A DNA stretch of 64,000 nt from Chlorokybus atmophyticus (Eukaryota > Streptophyta > Chlorokybophyceae > Chlorokybales > Chlorokybaceae). The notes below the pieces were generated by a model, which was not told the origin of the DNA, ran no database searches, and saw nothing but the letters and a program-made list of their open reading frames with translations. The translations under genes and the position numbers were made by a program. The DNA lies in contig RHPI01002368.1 in assembly GCA_009103225.1 (NCBI GenBank), positions 507,542-571,541 on the forward strand, written 5' to 3'. Below are positions 1-11,424 of this stretch, piece by piece. Numbering within the stretch: the first letter of the stretch is position 1; every line of letters starts with the position of its first letter.

Positions 1-33
1 TGGGTGCATACGCTGCGCTAATCGCTAGCGAAC

Positions 34-2601
34 ATGGCAACGCAGGCGCTGGCCAGCATGTTAGCGTGCGTTTACGTAAGCATCCATGATGGTGTTCACA
101 TGTGCTTTGCCTGTGTGTACGTTGGTAACTTGCACTGTGCAGCAGGTACAAGCACCGCAAATGTTGCGTTGATGGACCTGCTTGGGGACAGCATGGTTGA
201 ACCGCGTAAACATCATGTGGAAACCATGCTGATGGACTGTGATGCGGCAGCATTGTATGTTCACGCAGCCTTCGCTTGGCGAGGCACAGTGCAGGCGATC
301 AGTGCAGACAACTACGTTGACCAGATGCTGCTAGCCATTGAACACGGCTTGCCATCAGTTGTACAAATGGCCGTGTTGGGATTGGAGGCAGCAGCTCAAA
401 GCACGAGTTTGCTGGACACATTGGTGAAGCGTCAGCATCTTCTTGAGAGGCTGCTGCACATCGCATGTGCAACGAATAGCACAGAGGACGCGCAAATTGC
501 TGCTGCTCGGACAGTGCACGAGTTGGCTACAACTTCCTATGGTTGTGAGGCGATAGTTGCTATTCGAGGTGATGCGCAGGTGAAACAGACACTTGAGAAA
601 CAAGTCGTGAAAGATGGAAGCGCAGCGCTGCAGTGGAACTTGGCAGAAATTCTAACACACACTAGTAGTGACACCAGTGGTCAAGTGCGCAGAGGTCATG
701 TGCCAGCTGGGAGCTTTCAGCCTCACAACAGCAGGATTGCAGAATTGATCACCAACGTGCGTCAAGGTATGCCAGTGGCGCGTGAGCGTGCAGCATCTGA
801 ACTGGCAGATCTTGTTGGTTCGCAAGGTGACGGCATGAGAAACACCATCGAGGAGAGAAAAGGCATTTGGGGACTGATAACGCTGCTGCATGATGGCAGC
901 CCCGGTGCCAAAACACAGGCGGCCAGAGCATTGGGCGCGGTCATCAATAACAGCGCAGAAAACCTCTACTATTTCTGGAAGCTGGGGGGTTATCTGCCGT
1001 TGGTAGCTGTGCTGCGCGATGGCACACCAGGTGCTCAAGCACAGGCCGCAAAGACACTGCAGTTACTGGCTTTAAGTTCTTGCTACAGTGCAGGTACTGG
1101 TTTTCACAAAGGTGTCCTGCCGCAGCAGGCTGCGGTAGCTGCTGAGATTCTTGAATTGGGCGGCATCAAAGCCTTAGTAACACTTGCGCAGCATGGTACG
1201 CTGCAAGGGAAGGCTTGCGCAGCAGCCGCTCTGGGCAGCTTGGCGTCAGTGGGCAGCACCAACGCTGTTTGCAACGCTGGCAGTATCCCTCCACTGGTGG
1301 CGCTGCTGTGCTTGCAGCAGAGCGATGGGGAGGACGACACAACAGTCATGAAAGCACGCATAACCGCAGCTGAAGCGCTGAAGCCGATGATTGAAGACGA
1401 AGCAGCGCTGCAGCTCCTTTGTGACAAAAGAGGCATTGAGGGCTTCGTACAGCTCATCCGGCAGGGCTCGCGCAGTGCACAGATAGTTGCTGCTGCAGTG
1501 CTAGAGCGTGCTGCGCAGAAGAATGACATTATTCGGTGCGCATTACGTAACGCTGGTGCCGTGGAAGAGCTTGCGTGGCTGTTGGGCGCTGATGATGCAG
1601 AATGCAGAAAACCTGCAGTAAACGCTCTCAGGTTTCTTTCCCTCAGTGGTGTCGTCAAAGATGACTTCCTTACTCGAGGGGCAATCAATGCGCTTGCTGC
1701 ATTGCTGAGCAGCGAAAAAAGTTCAACATCGGAATGGAAGCTAGTTGCGTTGACTCTTACAGCGGTAGTGGAAGGTCACAACACCAATCAGCGTGCAATG
1801 CTGGACTTGATGCCAGAGTTGGCGCCTATTTTGGTAGGGCTGCACAGTGACACACCATCTGTATGGGAGGTTGCCGCAGGCCTGCTGAGGTGGTTGCTAC
1901 ATGACAGCGCTCAGAAAGAGCTGGTTTGCCTATTAACAAACATTGTACCGCTGCTGAATTTGCTGTGGGAGGGCACAGGTGATGGACCAAAACACGTGAT
2001 GCACATTATGTATAAGGTGGCAATTGATAGTGAAGAACCTCACCGAAGGGCGGTCATGGCTCCGCTTGTGGACTCCCTATGCAGCGCTGAACGGACAAGC
2101 CAGAGCAAGCACAAGCGAACCATCGAAGCACTTGCAGTCATTCTCTCGCAATCGTCGAACGAGGATCCCATCAGGGAAGAGATGCTTCAGATCAATGTGA
2201 ACAGCATCAAGTCCCTGATACAGGTGGCTGAGCAAGAGCGCAACGACCAGACAGTTCAGCAGAATGTTGCAAAGGTTTTGGAAGCTTTGGTACCTAGCAG
2301 CAAACCCAACAGGCAAGCTGTTGTTGCTGCAAATGCTATACCACTGTTGGTGAAGATGCTGCGCGATCAAGATGGCACTGCTCAAAGCGCAGCTGCAGCA
2401 CTTGCAATCCTGGCCCCGTGGAACAAGTTAAACATTCGAAGAGCAGAAGGCATTAAGGGCCTGTACGAGCTGAAATACACACGCACAGGCACGAAGGCAG
2501 CAGCAGCTGCAGAGGGTGCATTGCAGGCGCTAACAGACGGGTATTGGCCGAAATCGATACTCAACAGGAGACAACTAAAAAAGCTGCAAAATGACGCTTG
2601 A
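34..2601 (+). CDS. ARM-repeat protein, single exon, 855 aa
   Basis: An uninterrupted 855-codon frame ends in TGA. The start is the first ATG after an in-frame TAA at 19-21 and has a good context (A at -3, G at +4). From about residue 230 to the end it is built of armadillo-type helical repeats. Clear ones begin near residues 277, 376, 416, 467, 508, 549, 768 and 807, with the usual signature of a Gly, a hydrophobic helix ending in LV.LL, an Ala-rich helix and then L. Such solenoids are protein-binding scaffolds (importin-alpha, beta-catenin, Vac8 and many algal relatives); no catalytic domain is visible. The first 45 residues are Cys/Val-rich and unlike the rest. They sit between GTAAGC (76) and CAG (142), but removing that stretch would break the frame, so translation may instead start at the Met at nt 166. 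The partner is unknown. Confidence 0.85.
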   Translation: MATQALASMLACVYVSIHDGVHMCFACVYVGNLHCAAGTSTANVALMDLLGDSMVEPRKHHVETMLMDCDAAALYVHAAFAWRGTVQAISADNYVDQMLLAIEHGLPSVVQMAVLGLEAAAQSTSLLDTLVKRQHLLERLLHIACATNSTEDAQIAAARTVHELATTSYGCEAIVAIRGDAQVKQTLEKQVVKDGSAALQWNLAEILTHTSSDTSGQVRRGHVPAGSFQPHNSRIAELITNVRQGMPVARERAASELADLVGSQGDGMRNTIEERKGIWGLITLLHDGSPGAKTQAARALGAVINNSAENLYYFWKLGGYLPLVAVLRDGTPGAQAQAAKTLQLLALSSCYSAGTGFHKGVLPQQAAVAAEILELGGIKALVTLAQHGTLQGKACAAAALGSLASVGSTNAVCNAGSIPPLVALLCLQQSDGEDDTTVMKARITAAEALKPMIEDEAALQLLCDKRGIEGFVQLIRQGSRSAQIVAAAVLERAAQKNDIIRCALRNAGAVEELAWLLGADDAECRKPAVNALRFLSLSGVVKDDFLTRGAINALAALLSSEKSSTSEWKLVALTLTAVVEGHNTNQRAMLDLMPELAPILVGLHSDTPSVWEVAAGLLRWLLHDSAQKELVCLLTNIVPLLNLLWEGTGDGPKHVMHIMYKVAIDSEEPHRRAVMAPLVDSLCSAERTSQSKHKRTIEALAVILSQSSNEDPIREEMLQINVNSIKSLIQVAEQERNDQTVQQNVAKVLEALVPSSKPNRQAVVAANAIPLLVKMLRDQDGTAQSAAAALAILAPWNKLNIRRAEGIKGLYELKYTRTGTKAAAAAEGALQALTDGYWPKSILNRRQLKKLQNDA

Positions 2602-2730
2602 AGCTGCTTGAAGCTTGCGGGGATCAGGCGGGATATGTCAAATAGCTTGTGCACCTGCTTGTTGCTTCTCCGACCGACTATTCCAATTTGTGCTTGCTTG
2701 ACGAACTGTGGATTCCCATACCACTTGCGC

Positions 2731-2756
2731 TCTTTGTAACTGATATGTAAATAAGG
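2731..2756 (+). terminator. Possible polyadenylation region of the ARM gene
   Basis: Two TGTAA pentamers (2735-2739 and 2746-2750) lie about 140 nt after the ARM stop codon, followed by an A/T-rich stretch. TGTAA is the usual poly(A) signal of chlorophyte algae. If the host is green this is the likely 3' end; in another lineage it could be chance. Confidence 0.3.
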
Positions 2757-2837
2757 TTTTTGCAATGATGGCAACCCCCTTTGTTGCGCTAAATCATCCT
2801 CTAAACCTGCACGGTACTTAGCTGGCACAACCAGCAA

Positions 2838-4400
2838 GGACGTTGCTAATTCATGTCATACACAGCTTGCGCTCATTGGTTTTAAACATTGCTGGCACAT
2901 TCTCAAAATCATGAGCGCCAGCTCCTCACGGTCATGAAAGGGGCATGTGCGCCTTTCACATCTCTCAGCAGTCACCATTCTCTTGCAGATGTTTGCTCCC
3001 CAAGAGACAACTTGAGCGCGGCGATAAGCATTAATAAGCACACGAACCATAGCTTACGGTTCATCTGTGCAGGCCGCTGCCATGATCACCATCGCATGTT
3101 CCACCACACACCAATTGGCATGCTATAAAGAGACCGACGCAACAAGCGTTCAAGTCCTACGCGTTGCCACGCTTGCGGCAAATGCTATCAGTTGTTCAAG
3201 TTGACAAGCGTCATTGCTTATGCTACGCATTGCCCGTCGCTCTCCACCCGCGAGCTAACTCGCCGTCACGAAACAGCCACCGCCGTACATACTCATTCCT
3301 CTCACCGCCTCCTCCACCTGGTCGTCCTCCTCCTCCTCGTCGGTGGCCTCAGCGGCGGCGGCAAAGGCTAAGGCTAAGGTTTAGCCGCTAAGCGCAAGGT
3401 GAATGTTAGCGCAAGGCGTTGGCGGGAGAATAGCGCAGCATAGCTTTATTTGGTTTTTGCCGCGCTTGTAAAAAGGGGGCTGGTTGTGTGATTTTGAAGG
3501 TGAATTACGCCGATATCAGAGCAGTATCCGTGACTCGAGACGGATGTCGAGAGTTTCAGACCACATCAGCAGCGTCTGGACGTGGTCTATGAGAAACTTT
3601 CATTATATATCGTGAGTCGCCTCGTTACATAATTTGCCAAAGTGCAGATTTCACCTGCAGCTTCTACGATTATTACTTGCATTACAGGCCATCCACTATA
3701 TCGAACAGTGTACGACGAATACGTATGCAATCGAATGATTCGGCTGTTGACCATGTTTGATGACGCAGTAACTATAGCGTGTAATCAATTAGCGTTAAAG
3801 GGTAGAGTGGATTAGTTAGAACGAGGGTGAGTAGTGGCGGCATGTCTTTGGGGTATGGGGCCTGCCCCGACCTCGTACCGCCAAAAACGCGGCCGTTTTA
3901 ACCACTAACTGTGCCGCAATTGCACCAGATCCCTAGCAATTTTGGGTCGCCGTTGGTAAGCGGTTGCCGCTTAGATATGTTTCAGCATCTTTTACGCATC
4001 TTTGCAATGATAGGCCATTTCGCTGCCTTTTTGAGCAACTGGCTGTTGTCACCGTTGCGGTTCCATTTAATCAAATTCATGCGTGACCAAATGGTGGCCT
4101 AACGATACAATTTTTCGTTTAGTTGAATCTTAACGTTAAGTTAATTTAGGTTAGCATTATTTTGATGGTCGTAACCTCGGTATTATTTACTGAATATCGC
4201 AGCACGTACCGTGGCGTGAACGTTACGTTAATTATTAAGTTTTGAAACACTTAACAGCATTTGCTAATCATATCGCACCATGTTGCACCATATTGCACCA
4301 TATTTATCAATATTAAAAATGTAACACATTAAAATGATCAACATGCAGCCATAAGCGGCCATGTATGCAGAACTGTGCTTAATTTTACATTTATTGGCAA
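2838..4400. other. Gene-poor intergenic DNA
   Basis: No convincing gene. TATAAAG at 3124-3130 lies about 35 nt upstream of a short frame (3164-3391) rich in Pro and Arg that is mostly low-complexity sequence. It could be a promoter and first exon of a lost gene, but nothing downstream continues it. From 3400 to 4400 the DNA becomes A/T-rich with no reading frame worth naming. Confidence 0.4.
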
Positions 4401-4638
4401 GCGCTTAAACAATTGGATGTGCCTTGGACGGCCAAGATCGTGTTTGAGCAGATCTAACGGTGTAACGCTTGTCCTCGCCGTCTAGCCAATGAGAAGCAGG
4501 CGGGTCGCACATACTGCCGCGCAGCCCTGCAGTCGCGGGTGCCGTGTGATGGCCCTGACGCGGGATGTGTGATGTAGGTTGAATGCCGACAGGCCGGCCG
4601 GCCCGACCAATAGGCGTGATGGGCGTAATGAATCTGCG
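4400..4638 (+). repeat. Dispersed repeat with GGCCGGCC core, copy 1
   Basis: About 230 bp with a clear second copy at 5840-6072. Shared landmarks in the same order are a gatgtgc...ttgga block, a tagccaatgagaag-like block, gcaggcggg, gcgtgatgtg and a run of GGCCGGCC palindromes. It lies just left of a MITE end in this copy and just right of a MITE in the other. No coding content. Confidence 0.5.
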
Positions 4639-4740
4639 CTGATAGCATATATATGCTCTTAACGTTCAAGAGCATAACCCTGTCCAAGAGCATACGATTT
4701 TTGAGGATAATAGTATGCTCTTACAAAAGGGTAGACTATA
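4600..4740 (+). mobile_element. MITE copy 1, right end only
   Basis: This matches the right end of the complete copy at 9905-10380: gtgatgggcgt, then tatatatgctctta with its inverted partner, then caagagcatacga and the terminal gggtagacta. The terminal TA at 4739-4740 is shared with the next element. No left end is recognisable upstream. Confidence 0.6.
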
Positions 4741-5246
4741 TAGTCTATCCCCGTTAAAAGACTTCGGTTTATGAGAATAACCCCGTTGAGATCATAGATT
4801 TGCAGAAGACTAATGGTTTCACAGGCAAATATCATCGGTTAGTGGAATAGTTTTGTACGCAATAAGACTACAACGGAAGGTTAATCTTTTGAGTGAGCTC
4901 AGTCTTGTTACAAGGGAATACCTCGTTAATAGCATGTTTATTTTAATTTTATAAGCATAACATGTTAAAAGACTCATATAGTTACGTAGACTCATATATA
5001 GACTTATATATAGTTACGTACATACTATAAATATTCAATTTATTGTTGACTATTGTTGATTTAATGTATGCCACGTTACAATGTAATAACGTGGCTTACG
5101 GTTATTTCGCAATGCCCCTGTTAATAAAATATATATTATGTAAAAAATAAAGTAGTATATAGTATTGTAAACGCCAAGAGAATAACCCCGATGATGGAAT
5201 GAAAGCTGAAAGATACACGTGATTTGTATAGCGGAGGTAGACTGTA
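4739..5246 (+). mobile_element. TA-flanked MITE, copy 2
   Basis: A 508-bp element starting TA-tagtctatcccc and ending ggtagactg-TA. The inverted ends match CAGTCTACCCC, seen intact in the other copies. TA flanks and CAGT-type termini are typical of non-autonomous Tc1/mariner elements; the assignment rests on these ends only. Inside are gagaataacccc and atgctctt motifs in both orientations. It abuts copy 1 with one shared TA. There is no ORF. Confidence 0.65.
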
Positions 5247-5292
5247 AAGTTAAGGTACATAGTTGTACCTAATTATATTGAAACATTTATTG

Positions 5293-5764
5293 TACAGTCT
5301 ACCCCTTTTAATAGCATTCTGTTTATTTTTAAAGATAGTTTGCTCCTGGCGGGGTTATGCTCTTGGCGATAAATAGTGTAATATGCTCTTAAACATTAAG
5401 AGCATCTGTATGCTATAAAGCAGTTTAATACGCCCATCACGCCCATTACATCACGCGCATTACGTCACGTCTATTATGCCATCACGCTCATTACGCTGAT
5501 TACGTGTTGCACTGTATCCCATCACGCCTTGTCCATCACACTCATTACGCCTGATGACAAACCCGTCACGCGCTACTCCCTCAATGTTATGAATATGCAC
5601 ACTTACATTTGCAAAAATGTCATGAAAAATAATATGCTCTTCGCGGTTAGTCATATTCTCTGAAGCATTAACATTTGCCTTTAGCATCGTTGGTGATCTC
5701 ACAACGCATGCTACAAGCGGGGTTATTCTCCTGGAGCAAAGTCTTTTAGCGGGGGTGGACTGTA
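5293..5764 (-). mobile_element. TA-flanked MITE, copy 3 (inverted)
   Basis: A 472-bp element between TA-cagtctacccc and gggggtggactg-TA. Its interior is the reverse complement of copy 4 (9905-10380): the cgcccatcacgcccatt...catcacgctcattacg stretch here corresponds to the gcgtgatgagcgtgat stretch there. No coding capacity. Confidence 0.65.
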
Positions 5765-5839
5765 TAATGCACACATGACGCATATGTGCACCGTGCATGT
5801 TGTGGTAAAAATGTATTTCTTTTATTCATTCGCATACTT

Positions 5840-6072
5840 TGTGCAATTGCACGATATGGGGATGTGCTTTGGAAGGTTGAGATTTGTTTAACACAAATCG
5901 AATGGCCGATAGCTGATAAACGTCGCATAGCCAATGACAGGCAGGCGGGCTACTCGGTATGCGCGGCAGGCATGTAGTCTCGGCTGATGGCCCACAGTGC
6001 GCGTGATGTGTCTTTGTGCCCTAATGCCGGCCTCCCGGCCGGCCGGCCGGCCCAGTCACACGCCCAATCAGC
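5840..6072 (+). repeat. Dispersed repeat with GGCCGGCC core, copy 2
   Basis: Second copy of the repeat at 4400-4638, in the same orientation, ending in a longer run of alternating GGCC/CCGG (about 6031-6052) that is itself self-complementary. Confidence 0.5.
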
Positions 6073-6184
6073 CGCACCGCTAGTTTCTATTGTACTATAC
6101 ATGAATCAGTAGTGGTATTCACAATAATATTGTAAGCATAACTCGTGATACCACATACAATACTTTCATTATGCAACTCGGGGC

Positions 6185-6545
6185 GTTGTCGTGCAAGGAA
6201 GCTTCGGCTGCGGGGTATCACACGGCTTGACGTTGAAGGACCATGCATGGTGCTTCAACGTCCTTTCACGGACCCCGCGGACCATGCATGATCCGTATCC
6301 GGCGGGCCAGGACTGCCTGGACCGCGGGGGATGGACCGTTTCTGGTCCATTCGGGGCCCCGTGGCCCGTGACTGGCTGGCGCGGCGACGCGCACCACGTA
6401 TGGTCCGTGCCGCACCATTCATGGTGCGGCACGGACCAGTGCTGTACTCTGGCCCTTGAATGCGGACCAGGTGCGGTCCCGCAGTCCTGTGGCCCTACTA
6501 GCACGCACCGTACATGGTGCCGCACGGACCAGTGACCGCGGCCCT
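6185..6545. repeat. Cluster of GGACC hairpins
   Basis: A G/C-rich block full of ggacca/tggtcc. It includes a perfect 18-bp-arm palindrome with a 2-nt centre at 6401-6438 and a 34-bp near-perfect palindrome at 6229-6262 centred on atgcat. A reduced copy (10-bp arms, gtgccgcacc) is at 7518-7543, and related motifs recur at 9715-9830 and 10381-10480. The open frames on both strands here are by-products of the palindromes. Confidence 0.6.
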
Positions 6546-6589
6546 GCCGCTCATCATGAGTAGGTAGCACCAACCTATGTAAGGTACAA

Positions 6590-8545
6590 TAGATTGCCTA
6601 AATGCCTGATTGCACAAGTGCACTTAACGTGTTAACTGACAAGCCGCACCGACTGTCGGCTATACACCCGTGGACAGCCGCAAGTGGATAGCCGCAAATG
6701 GTCGGCGGCTGATTGACAGCCGGCCGACTGTCAATTAAGCTGTAAGGGGCTGTCTATGCAATCAACATGCTTCATAGTACCGTACGTGTATTTGCAAAAA
6801 TTTATGGACATGCATCAATAACATGTTTTATGCGTTTATCTAAGTGTCTACGTATATATGAACATTATACATGTGTATACGTCAATGCATTATATAGTAT
6901 ATATATATGTTAAAGTGTGCACAAATGAATCCAATCTTATACGCATAGATACACAGGTTTAAATGGTTATGTTAGTAGTATATAGGGTGAGCCGTATACA
7001 AGGTATGTCTCATACAAAAACTCGTACAAGAAGTAAACATAAATTACGTCATTTTATAATAGCCTTTCATGAGACCGCAGAATGATTGATAGCCCCAACC
7101 AAGCTTTGTGTCCAACCAGCCAGTAAATACCTACGTTGGTGCCGCAATGCGCTTTTGATATTTATATCGTGTAAACGTATATGTATATATACACGTTTAC
7201 ACGATATTAATATATATATATACGTGTACATGATATAATACTATGCACGAATGCTTACATATATACACATGTAGGTGTGTGTATGCGCACGCAAGCAGGA
7301 TGTTGACAACCCCTAACAAGGTTACATACTCATGGACAGCCCCCAACAAAGCATTGTACTTTACAAACCTTGGCAGCCGCCGAGTTGCGTCTGTCTGTGT
7401 CATCAATGATGACCTAAATAATGTAAGATAGCGGAGAATAAAGGGTATGCTCTTAAAGGGGTAAGACTGCACGTCCCGCGGCCCTGTGGTCCTGCGGTCG
7501 CGCACCGCACCTGGTTTGTGCCGCACCGTGTATGGTGCGGCACGGACCAATGACTTTGCTGGTCTGTGGCGTATTTCTAGTACATTTATATTACTAGCAA
7601 CATCTTGAATGTAGATACTATTAGGCCCGGTTGAACTCTGGACTTATTGACAGGCCGCCCCGACTGCCGCAAAATGCTCACCGACAAGTGGACAGCCGCA
7701 AATGGTCGGCAGCTAGCCGCGCTGTCAATAAAGCTGTAAGAATCTGTGCAATAAACATGATTTGTACATGCATAAAGTTGTGAACATCTATTGTAAAAAT
7801 GTGCTTTGCAACTGTTCTTATGGATATATGAATGTGTACACATAAATACATATATACACATATACAATATGTACGATGTAGATACTTATGAACATATCGG
7901 GTCCTATCAGTCACATGTATTGTAACAGCGCGCAGTACTTAATAAAGTGTTATTTATATTAATCGATAGTCAAAATTCCATTATTATACAATTCGTAAAT
8001 GTCAGCATTTTGCTTAAGTTTTGTTCATTCGTGTGTATACAAAGTGTGTGGATATTACTAATATACAACAGATCATCAATGCCAACTGCTACAGTAGCCC
8101 CTTATTTGACTACGAGATAATCAATAGCCGCTCACAAAGCACTACATATATAATTGGCCGATAAAATCGCATATTAATTTGTATTATTAATAGTACATGC
8201 ATATACACATAATTAAACTTATATATATATGCTATAAATATATGTGTCGTTATGTGTAGGCTAATATCTGCTGTAAATAGGGCGTCAATAACAGCCTCCA
8301 ACAAGAGTTCATAATTGTGGACAGCCCCCGCCCATGTCTGACTTATGCAATACCCTGGCAGCCGCCGAGTTGCGGCTATTTATTGGACAGTGTCGTCCAT
8401 TGTCGTCTATGAATGATGCGATAGTGGGCTCAGGCTGGGCCTGTCAATCCTTTTATGCAAGTTCATTGTGCTCTAGATGTGCTTGGCGACTGTCGACGAC
8501 AACAATACCGACGCCGACAGTCGCCAAGCGGCCGTCGGCGCAATA
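6590..8545. repeat. A/T-rich repeat region with gacagccgc modules
   Basis: Modules containing gacaagtggacagccgcaaatggtcgg recur near 6660-6740 and 7645-7735. Partners with ggacagcccc...ggcagccgccgagttgcg lie near 7330-7400 and 8318-8372. They look like ends of a second small non-autonomous transposon family. A 15-bp inverted repeat (gcttggcgactgtcg / cgacagtcgccaagc) is at about 8481-8529. I find no gene. Confidence 0.4.
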
Positions 8546-9900
8546 AAGCATGTACCAAAGGATTTCGCGATCTTTGCCGGTACGTGCACATGTAGCTTAA
8601 TGGTTGAGGCGTCGTGTTTGTATGCTAAAGCAGTCGGACCGCCCGAGGGGGGTTTCACTGCTAACCATCTTGCAAGTCCTGCGCGCGCGGACGAGGCGGA
8701 CCCCGTTGTGTCGTGTTGAGTCCGCGAGGAGTCCACCAGAATTGTGGCCTGTCAAGTCCGAGTGGTTCTCGTTTTGTCGTGCAAGGCAGTGGGGTGAGTC
8801 GCCGAATTGTTTGCTGACCCAACCGGCCTGCTAAGTCGCGGGCTCGGTCGCGAGTCTTGCAATGTCGGTGATGTTCCTCGAGAGTCCGCATGCTGCCGAC
8901 GGAAGTCGCGGCATTTATCACGATAATATCTGTTCTACGATTATATCGCGGCAAGTCCACACGGACCCTGTTGGACCCTTTTGCCAGACCAGGCCAGGGC
9001 GCCTGGCGGCCTGACGGCCTGGTAGCTAGTTCTCCCAAACGGCGCCACCAGAGCCGGCGCTGACTGGCTGGTCAGCTCCAGCGCCGCCCATATACCCTAA
9101 TCAACTTATGTTAACGTTGCCGCCGCCACTCCCTGCAACACCCAATGACGCCGCCCTCCCCGCCCAGCATGAGCAGGCGGTGGCCCAGCGCCTCCGAGCA
9201 GATGCGCGTGGACACCCCGCGAACCGGCTGGGCTAGCAGCGCCGATAAATCGCGTGGTTACCATCGGATAGTTGTAATAAAGTGCATTCACACTCAAATT
9301 CACCGAGCCAAATTCCGCACCATTTCGCAAGGACCGCTTCGACATCCGCCGACACGCCAAGTCCGGTCGCGTCACGTCTTAGCGGAATTGCGCATTTAGC
9401 GCTGCCGGTGGACCGGCCAATCCACACGACATGACAAGCCCAAACACTGCGACTCAGAGGGAACCCCTCGGACCCACGCCCTTTCGCACGACATCGACAC
9501 GACCGTTGTTGCAAGATGAAACCCCTCCGGCGGTCCGACTGAAAGGTGCAGGGTTTGAATCCTCGTGAACGCATGCGTTCTGGGCGAATCATGTAATAAC
9601 GCCGCGGCCTCGTACGCCGTAATTCGGGCTTGGCCGGTGCTAGGGTCCTATGGGCTTAAGATCAAGCGACATGTACTGCATGTGCACTCAATTCTCTTTG
9701 CTGATACTGTATGAATCGGTCCATGGTCCGCTGGCTGGACCAGTGTTGATGAAATCAATGTAATAAATGAATTATTTGTTGTGAGTTGGTCCCTGGTCCG
9801 CTGCTCGGACGCTACCTGGTCCTCACGCGATCGAAATGCGCCAGACCGTGGTGCGACCCCCAAAAAACATGGCTTCATTCACGTGAACTCGGACCATAGG
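8546..9900. other. Intergenic DNA, no gene seen
   Basis: Mixed-composition DNA. Isolated tRNA-like promoter boxes occur (A-box-like at 8594, B-box-like at about 9551) but cannot be paired into a tRNA. No reading frame shows recognisable protein features. Confidence 0.4.
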
Positions 9901-9904
9901 GGCC

Positions 9905-10380
9905 TACAGTCTACCCCCGCTAAGAGACTTTGCTCCAAGAGAATAACCCCGCTTATAGCATAGAGTTTGAGATTACCAATGATTCTACAGGCAAACGTTG
10001 GTGCTTAAGAGAATATGACTAACCGCGAAGAGCATATTTTTTTATTTAAAATCTTGCTAATTTGAGTGTGCATATTCCTAACATTGAGGGAGTAGCGCGT
10101 GACGGGTGTGGCATGATGGTGGCGTGATGAGCGTGATAGACAAGACGTGATGGGTAAAGTGTAACGCGTTATTAGCGTGATGAGCGTGATGGCATAATAG
10201 ATGTGACGTGATGCGTGTGACGTAATGTGCGTGATGGGCGTGACGAAACCGCGTTTGTAGTATATATATGCTCTTAATGTTCAAGAGCATATTATGCTCT
10301 TGGACGCCAAGAGCATAACCCCGCCAAGAGCATACGATCTTGGAGGATGAATAGTGTGCTCTTAATGAGGGTAGACTGTA
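9905..10380 (+). mobile_element. TA-flanked MITE, copy 4 (reference copy)
   Basis: A 476-bp element, TA-cagtctaccccc at the left and gagggtagactg-TA at the right. It contains paired gagaataaccccgc and atgctctt/aagagcat motifs that can fold on themselves. The middle is a string of degenerate gcgtgat units (10110-10250). It is the most complete of the four related copies. Confidence 0.7.
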
Positions 10381-10494
10381 CATGGTCCGACTGTCAATGA
10401 CAGCCAGACCATGTAAGGTCCACCGATTTCGCTTAGCATGGAAAAAATCTCGTATGAGGGTACGGACCATTGATGGTCCGTAGACGTCAATCAA

Positions 10495-10925
10495 TGTGGG
10501 AACATCAAACTTCTCCGTTTTCCGTATCCTACCTGGGAATTGCGAAATTAAGGTCTTTTAATAGCACTTGCGGATTGCCCACAGGCATTACTTGGCATTT
10601 GCGCCTGTCAAATCTGTGGCAAATCGCACTGTCACGGTACAAACCCTGTGGTTTGCCAACTTGGCTCTTTTCTTAAAGCTGTCACTTATTGTGGCAATTC
10701 GTAGGTTTAGGCTCACAGAGCCTCATGCATTGACCAGCCCTGTGCAAGCCCTCATTAATGCCATGTATAGTACTGTGTCCAAGACTCATGAGGAGACATA
10801 GATCAACCGCATGAACGCAGTTGCCAAGTACTACACAACTTGAAAACCGGAATCTCTACTTGGATTTTTTTACTTACATAAGTAGAGAACAGAGAATGAC
10901 TTTAACCAGCCTTATAAGCGTGACA
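10495..10925 (-). mobile_element. Gypsy LTR fragment
   Basis: 431 bp matching the first half of the LTR at 39980-40770, in the same orientation. Read on the minus strand it starts TGTCACGC. Shared blocks include cttgcggattgcccacagg, acaaaccctgtggtttgcc and gttgccaagtactacacaa. The second half of the LTR is absent, so this is a truncated solo LTR. No flanking direct repeat is evident. Confidence 0.65.
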
Positions 10926-11424
10926 TTCCACCCCACTTGCATTGCAACAACCGCGTTGCAAAAAATGAGACACGTGTCTCGAACAGGCCGGATGCAAGGG
11001 TGATCAAAGCCCGATCGAAGGCTGCACTCATCATGTAAAGGTAGTGCAAGTCGTTGGAGTGACAAAACCAACTCTGATATTAAGTATTGGTGTGCACGGT
11101 GTTGGTATGTCACATTAAGAGGTTGCAGGAGTGCGTCCACGCTCTTGCAATTAAGCACATGCTCTGAGCACAAGCTCATGTGGCGCCTGTGGATTTTAGC
11201 TCGCATTTTCAAACTCGTCCAAGTTGGCAGCGCAGTTTGCTAAGTAAAAACTGAGGTCCCATGTGTTATTCTTTACCGCACCCGAGCCACTTCACCAAGT
11301 TTTGGATTTGAAAGCTTTTCTTTTATGGTTTAAACCGTTTGCAAACGAAGGCCTCAAACCTCATACTCAAAATCGCCTCAGCCTCGACTAGAGGAGGAGG
11401 AGGGAGTTGCACTGGGCCGTTACA
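10926..11424 (-). mobile_element. Possible 3' LTR of gypsy element 1
   Basis: Read on the minus strand this begins TGTAACGGCCCAG, a typical gypsy LTR start, about 440 bp beyond the PHD finger that closes the pol region. It runs up to the LTR fragment at 10925. I find no matching 5' LTR beyond 19.8 kb, so the call rests on position and the TG start alone. Confidence 0.3.

Noticed and set aside
76-142. Possible intron (GTAAGC...CAG) in the ARM gene
   Set aside because: Removing it shifts the frame into an early stop, so the single-exon model is kept.
3361-3390. Telomere-like ggctaaggctaaggtttag
   Set aside because: Only two or three imperfect units inside other sequence; not a telomere array.
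6169-6573. Overlapping 114- and 134-codon frames on both strands
   Set aside because: They result from the palindromic GGACC-rich block. They mirror each other and have no protein-like features.
8590-9570. tRNA-like promoter boxes: TAGCTTAATGG at 8594 and GGGTTTGAATCC at about 9550
   Set aside because: They are about 950 bp apart and neither sits in a sequence that folds into a cloverleaf. I cannot support a tRNA gene or a SINE.
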